Below, piece after piece: positions 60,746 to 64,000 of a stretch of 64,000 bases of DNA. The stretch spans positions 1 through 64,000 of the forward strand of contig NZ_JAODLR010000008.1 in the NCBI RefSeq assembly GCF_025960875.1. The letters run 5' to 3'. This DNA comes from Crystallibacter permensis (GTDB lineage: Bacteria; Actinomycetota; Actinomycetes; Actinomycetales; Micrococcaceae). Numbering within the stretch: the stretch's first letter is position 1; each line of letters opens with the position of its first letter. A model generated the notes under the pieces. It searched no databases and was not told the DNA's origin. It was given only the letters and a program-made list of their open reading frames with translations. The translations under genes were made by a program, and so were the position numbers.

Positions 60746-62401
60746 ATGGAACTATCACCATCGGCGCACGTGGACACCTTCACACGCGATAACCTGCCGC
60801 CGGCAGAGCAGTGGCCGGTACTTGAATTCACCTTGCCGGAACTTCAGTACCCGGAACGCCTCAATGCCGCGACGGTCCTTATCGACGACGCCGTCGAGGC
60901 CTTCGGCGCAGACCGGCCCGTATTGCACACCCCGGACGGGGAAACCTGGAGTTACGGCCAGTTGAAGCAGCACGCCAACCAAGTAGCGCAGGTTCTGACT
61001 GAGGACTTCGGTGTGGTGCCGGGCAACCGCGTCCTGCTGCGCGGCCCGAACAATCCGTGGCTGGTGGCTGCCTGGCTCGGCGTGCTCAAGGCCGGGGCCG
61101 TGGTTGTGACCACCATGCCGGTACTGCGTGCCAGCGAAGTTGCCAAGATCTGCGAACTTACCGCGCCTGTAGTGGCAATTTCGGACCACCGCTTCTCGGC
61201 GGATATGCAGGACGCCGTAGGGGCGGGCACCGCCGTCGTTACTTACGGCGCTAGCGACGATAGCGACCTTACCGTCCGTTGCGCCGCGAAGAACGGGACC
61301 TTCCAGGATGTGCCGACGGCGGCGGACGACGTGGCGTTGCTGGGGCCGACATCAGGCACCACGGGCACCCCGAAAATCACCATGCACTTCCATCGGGACA
61401 TCCTCGCCAACGCCGACACGTTCGCACGACACATCCTCAAACCCACGGCCGACGACGTCTTCGCCGGTTCGCCGCCGCTGGCCTTCACCTTCGGGCTGGG
61501 CGGGCTGGTAGTCTTCCCGCTGCGCTTCGGCGCCTCGGCCTTGCTGACCGAACGGGCCACACCGCTGGATTTGGCCCGGCAGTCCGCTGCCGCCGGTGCC
61601 ACCGTGCTCTTCACGGCGCCGACGGCGTACCGGGCCATCCTGAAAGAAGGCCGGGGTGACCTGCTCAAGAACCTGCGCGTCGCGGTCTCGGCCGGAGAAC
61701 ATCTGCCCAAGGAAACCTGGGAAGCGGTTCACGAGGCCACGGGACTGTCGCTGGTCAACGGCATCGGCGCCACGGAAATGCTCCACGTGTTCATTTCCGC
61801 CGTCGGAGACGACATACGTCCGGGAGCGACGGGCGTCGCCATCCCGGGGTTCCGCGCAACGATCTTCGACGAGGACGGCAACGAGGCCGCCCCGAACGAG
61901 CCCGGCCGCCTGGCCGTGATCGGCCCGACCGGCTGCCGCTACCTGAACGACGAGCGCCAGCTGAACTACGTCCACAACGGCTGGAACGTCACCGGCGACA
62001 CGTTCGTGCGCGATGAGGAAGGGTATTTCTACTACCAGGCGCGCTCCGACAACATGATCATCTCCTCTGGCTACAACATCGGCGCCCCCGAAGTCGAAGC
62101 CGCGATCGACCAGCACCCGGACGTGGTGGAGAACGCCGTAATAGGCCGGCCCGACCCGGAACGCGGCAGCGTGGTCTGCGCCTTCATCGTGCTGCGTGAA
62201 GGTGTCGCAGCTGACGCCGCCAAGCGCAAAGAAATCCAGGACTTCGTCAAGGCGACCATCGCTCCGTACAAGTATCCGCGGGACGTGCGGTTCGTGACCG
62301 AGCTGCCCCGCAATCCCAGCGGCAAGCTGCAGCACTTCAAATTGCGCGCTGCCGTCTCGGAAGAAACCACAGAATTAGCCGGCGCAGGCCAAGGCCGCTG
62401 A
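60746..62401 (+). CDS. Aryl-CoA ligase, 2-aminobenzoate/benzoate-CoA ligase type
   Basis: A 551-residue ANL-superfamily AMP-forming ligase. It starts with SAHVDTFTRDNLPPAEQWP, as in 2-aminobenzoate-CoA ligases. The ATP loop is TSGTTGTPK (202-210), A5 reads INGIGATEMLHVF-like NGIGATEMLHVF, then GDTFVRDEEGYFYYQARSDNMIISSGYNIG and the C-terminal Lys in RNPSGKLQHFKLR. It would activate anthranilate or a similar benzoate as the first step. AAAGGAACGCC precedes ATG 60746. It is 13 bp upstream of the fused monooxygenase. Confidence 0.88.
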   Translation: MELSPSAHVDTFTRDNLPPAEQWPVLEFTLPELQYPERLNAATVLIDDAVEAFGADRPVLHTPDGETWSYGQLKQHANQVAQVLTEDFGVVPGNRVLLRGPNNPWLVAAWLGVLKAGAVVVTTMPVLRASEVAKICELTAPVVAISDHRFSADMQDAVGAGTAVVTYGASDDSDLTVRCAAKNGTFQDVPTAADDVALLGPTSGTTGTPKITMHFHRDILANADTFARHILKPTADDVFAGSPPLAFTFGLGGLVVFPLRFGASALLTERATPLDLARQSAAAGATVLFTAPTAYRAILKEGRGDLLKNLRVAVSAGEHLPKETWEAVHEATGLSLVNGIGATEMLHVFISAVGDDIRPGATGVAIPGFRATIFDEDGNEAAPNEPGRLAVIGPTGCRYLNDERQLNYVHNGWNVTGDTFVRDEEGYFYYQARSDNMIISSGYNIGAPEVEAAIDQHPDVVENAVIGRPDPERGSVVCAFIVLREGVAADAAKRKEIQDFVKATIAPYKYPRDVRFVTELPRNPSGKLQHFKLRAAVSEETTELAGAGQGR

Positions 62402-62414
62402 AAGGACAATGAAA

Positions 62415-64000
62415 ATGAAAATCGCAATCGTCGGAGGCGGCCCGGGCGGCCTGTACTTCGGGGCACTGATGAAGCAGCTGGATCCGGCACATGAGGTGAC
62501 GGTGTGGGAACGTAACGCCGCCAGCGATACGTTCGGTTTCGGCGTCGTCTTTTCGGATGAAACCTTGGGCGGGATCGGAAACGCCGATCCCGTGGTGGCT
62601 GACTACATGAGCCGCCGGTTCGCCCGCTGGTCCGATATCGACATCCACTTCAAGGACGAGACCATTACGGTCGGCGGCCAGGGCTTCGCCGCGATGAGCC
62701 GCAAGGAACTGCTGGAACTGCTGCAGCGCCGCAGTATTGAACTCGGCGTGGACGTGCGTTTCTCCACAATGGCCCCGCCAGTGGAAGAACTGGAAGCCGA
62801 ATACGACCTGGTGCTTGCCGCCGACGGCGTGAACTCCCAGATCCGTGCGAAGTACGCCGATTCCTTCGGACCCAGCCTGGACCCGCGGCCCAACAAGTTC
62901 ATGTGGCTGGGCACGGACCAGGTGTTCGAGGCCTTCAAGTTCTTCGTCAAGGAGACCGAGTTCGGGACCATGCAGATCCACGGTTACCCGTACTCGGACG
63001 CCGGCTCCACCTTCATCGTCGAGATGCACGAGGACGTCTGGCATGCCGCCGGCTTCGACGAAACCGCCGATGACGTCTTCCCTCCCGGGGTCTCGGACGA
63101 GAAGGCGATCGCCAAAATCCAGGAAATCTTCGCTGAGGAACTCGCCGGCCACGAGGTGCTGGCCAACAACTCCAAGTGGATCAACTTCACCACCGTCCGG
63201 AACCGCAGCTGGCGGCACAACAACGTCGTCCTGCTCGGCGACGCCGCGCACACCGCCCACTTCTCCATCGGCTCCGGTACCAAGCTGGCCATGGAGGACT
63301 CCCTCGCACTGGCCGCCTGCCTGCATGAGCACGCCGACCTTGAATCAGCACTCGCCGCGTACGAGACCGAGCGCCGGCCGGTCGTCGAATCCACCCAGCG
63401 TGCCGCCCAGGCCTCGCTCGAATGGTTCGAGCGCATCGGCCAGTACAAGGACCAGGAACCGACCCAGTTCGCGTTCAACCTGCTCACCCGCAGCCGCCGC
63501 ATCACTCAGGACAACCTGCGGCTGCGTGATCCGGAATTTGCCGACAGGGTGGACCGGCAGTTCGCCGAGTCCCAGGGCCTGACGCAGGTAGCCCCTGCCA
63601 TGTTCCAGCCCTACCGCATCGGCGGGCTGGAACTGAAGAACCGCATCGTGGTCTCACCGATGGACATGTACTCGGCTACTGACGGCGTGCCTGGAGATTT
63701 CCACAAGGTGCATCTGGGCAGCAAGGCCCTCGGCGGCGCAGGGCTCGTCATGACCGAAATGGTCTGCGTTTCGGCAGAAGGACGCATCACTCCCGGCTGC
63801 ACCGGTCTGTACAACGATGTTCAGCGGGACAGCTGGAAGGAAATAGCAGGCTTCGTCCACGGCAACTCTTCGGCCAAGATCGGCGCCCAGATCGGGCATG
63901 CCGGACGCAAGGCGTCCACCCGGCTGATGTGGGAAGGCATCGACGAGCCGCTCAAGTCCGGCAACTGGGAAGCGGCGGGCCCCTCGGCATTGCCATACGG
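62415..64000 (+). CDS. Salicylyl-/2-aminobenzoyl-CoA hydroxylase fused to an old-yellow-enzyme reductase (partial)
   Basis: An open frame of 528 codons running off the window. Residues 1 to about 385 form a flavoprotein monooxygenase like salicylyl-CoA 5-hydroxylase: FAD motif GGGPGG (7-12) and GDAAHTAHFSIGSGTK from 275. From about 396 (MFQPYRIGGLELKNRIVVSPMDMYSA) an OYE/NADH:flavin oxidoreductase begins, with QIGHAGRKAST carrying the usual histidine. This fusion is that of 2-aminobenzoyl-CoA monooxygenase/reductase, which hydroxylates and then reduces the ring. ATG 62415 with AAAGGA at 62401-62406 is preferred over ATG 62409. The 3' end lies outside the window. Confidence 0.9.
   Translation, partial: MKIAIVGGGPGGLYFGALMKQLDPAHEVTVWERNAASDTFGFGVVFSDETLGGIGNADPVVADYMSRRFARWSDIDIHFKDETITVGGQGFAAMSRKELLELLQRRSIELGVDVRFSTMAPPVEELEAEYDLVLAADGVNSQIRAKYADSFGPSLDPRPNKFMWLGTDQVFEAFKFFVKETEFGTMQIHGYPYSDAGSTFIVEMHEDVWHAAGFDETADDVFPPGVSDEKAIAKIQEIFAEELAGHEVLANNSKWINFTTVRNRSWRHNNVVLLGDAAHTAHFSIGSGTKLAMEDSLALAACLHEHADLESALAAYETERRPVVESTQRAAQASLEWFERIGQYKDQEPTQFAFNLLTRSRRITQDNLRLRDPEFADRVDRQFAESQGLTQVAPAMFQPYRIGGLELKNRIVVSPMDMYSATDGVPGDFHKVHLGSKALGGAGLVMTEMVCVSAEGRITPGCTGLYNDVQRDSWKEIAGFVHGNSSAKIGAQIGHAGRKASTRLMWEGIDEPLKSGNWEAAGPSALPY

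Overview
The base composition (high GC, strong G/C preference at third codon positions), the gene content (PaaX, IclR, HxlR and XRE-cupin regulators, an ECF41 sigma factor, DUF6221, a glycine riboswitch in front of glyA) and the Shine-Dalgarno style suggest a chromosomal segment of an aerobic soil actinobacterium, most likely Arthrobacter or a close relative in the Micrococcaceae. That assignment is inference from gene content. I see no rRNA, tRNA, CRISPR array, insertion sequence, integrase or replication origin.

Left part (1-11.3 kb): an aromatic-ring FAD hydroxylase behind a promoter with two copies of one palindromic operator; about 540 bp of decayed intergenic DNA; an Mrr restriction nuclease; a DUF429 protein; an AlkD-like repair protein; a cytochrome P450; an HxlR regulator divergent from a SRPBCC protein; a double-VOC protein; a Tat-exported MBL-fold hydrolase; and a secreted zinc carboxypeptidase. 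From 11.3 to 16.6 kb there is a LacI-controlled catabolic block: MFS importer, SDR, beta-keto acid cleavage enzyme (BKACE) and glycerate kinase. From 16.8 to 26.9 kb come an IclR regulator divergent from a YjiH-type membrane protein, the SRAP DNA-protein crosslink protein, an XRE-cupin regulator divergent from a thioredoxin-reductase-like enzyme, a nitrilase/permease/nitrilase operon divergent from a GntR regulator, and an orphan HsdR-N nuclease.

Middle part (27-46.6 kb): an aldehyde dehydrogenase and GMC alcohol dehydrogenase pair translationally coupled by a GTGA overlap (choline- or alcohol-oxidation type), a zinc alcohol dehydrogenase, a TRIC channel, an M20 amidohydrolase, a GH13 trehalose-synthase-like enzyme, and a tandem glycine riboswitch driving glyA, followed by a CycA-type permease. 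Then come DUF6221, a nucleoside deaminase, and a run of oxidoreductases. An ECF41 sigma factor (47.4-48.3 kb) directly follows its partner NAD(P)/FAD oxidoreductase, and a matching ECF41 promoter lies upstream.

Right part (49.6-64 kb): the most interesting region. Two paralogous PaaX repressors flank or sit among three rightward transcription units encoding an MBL hydrolase and an MFS transporter; a hotdog thioesterase and a ThDP enzyme; and an FAH hydrolase, a small cupin, a TesB thioesterase, an aryl-CoA ligase and a flavin monooxygenase fused to an old-yellow-enzyme domain, which runs off the window. The ligase and the fused hydroxylase/reductase point to aerobic degradation of anthranilate (or salicylate) as CoA thioesters. 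All three units carry the same promoter element, CGATCG-N12-CATATG, which I propose is the operator of this regulon. A RidA-family protein lacking the usual catalytic arginine and a kynurenine-formamidase-like hydrolase lie in the same neighbourhood.

A short sequence, AACGACGGCGG or its complement, occurs at least eleven times, six of them between genes and often in hairpins. It is an unexplained dispersed element.
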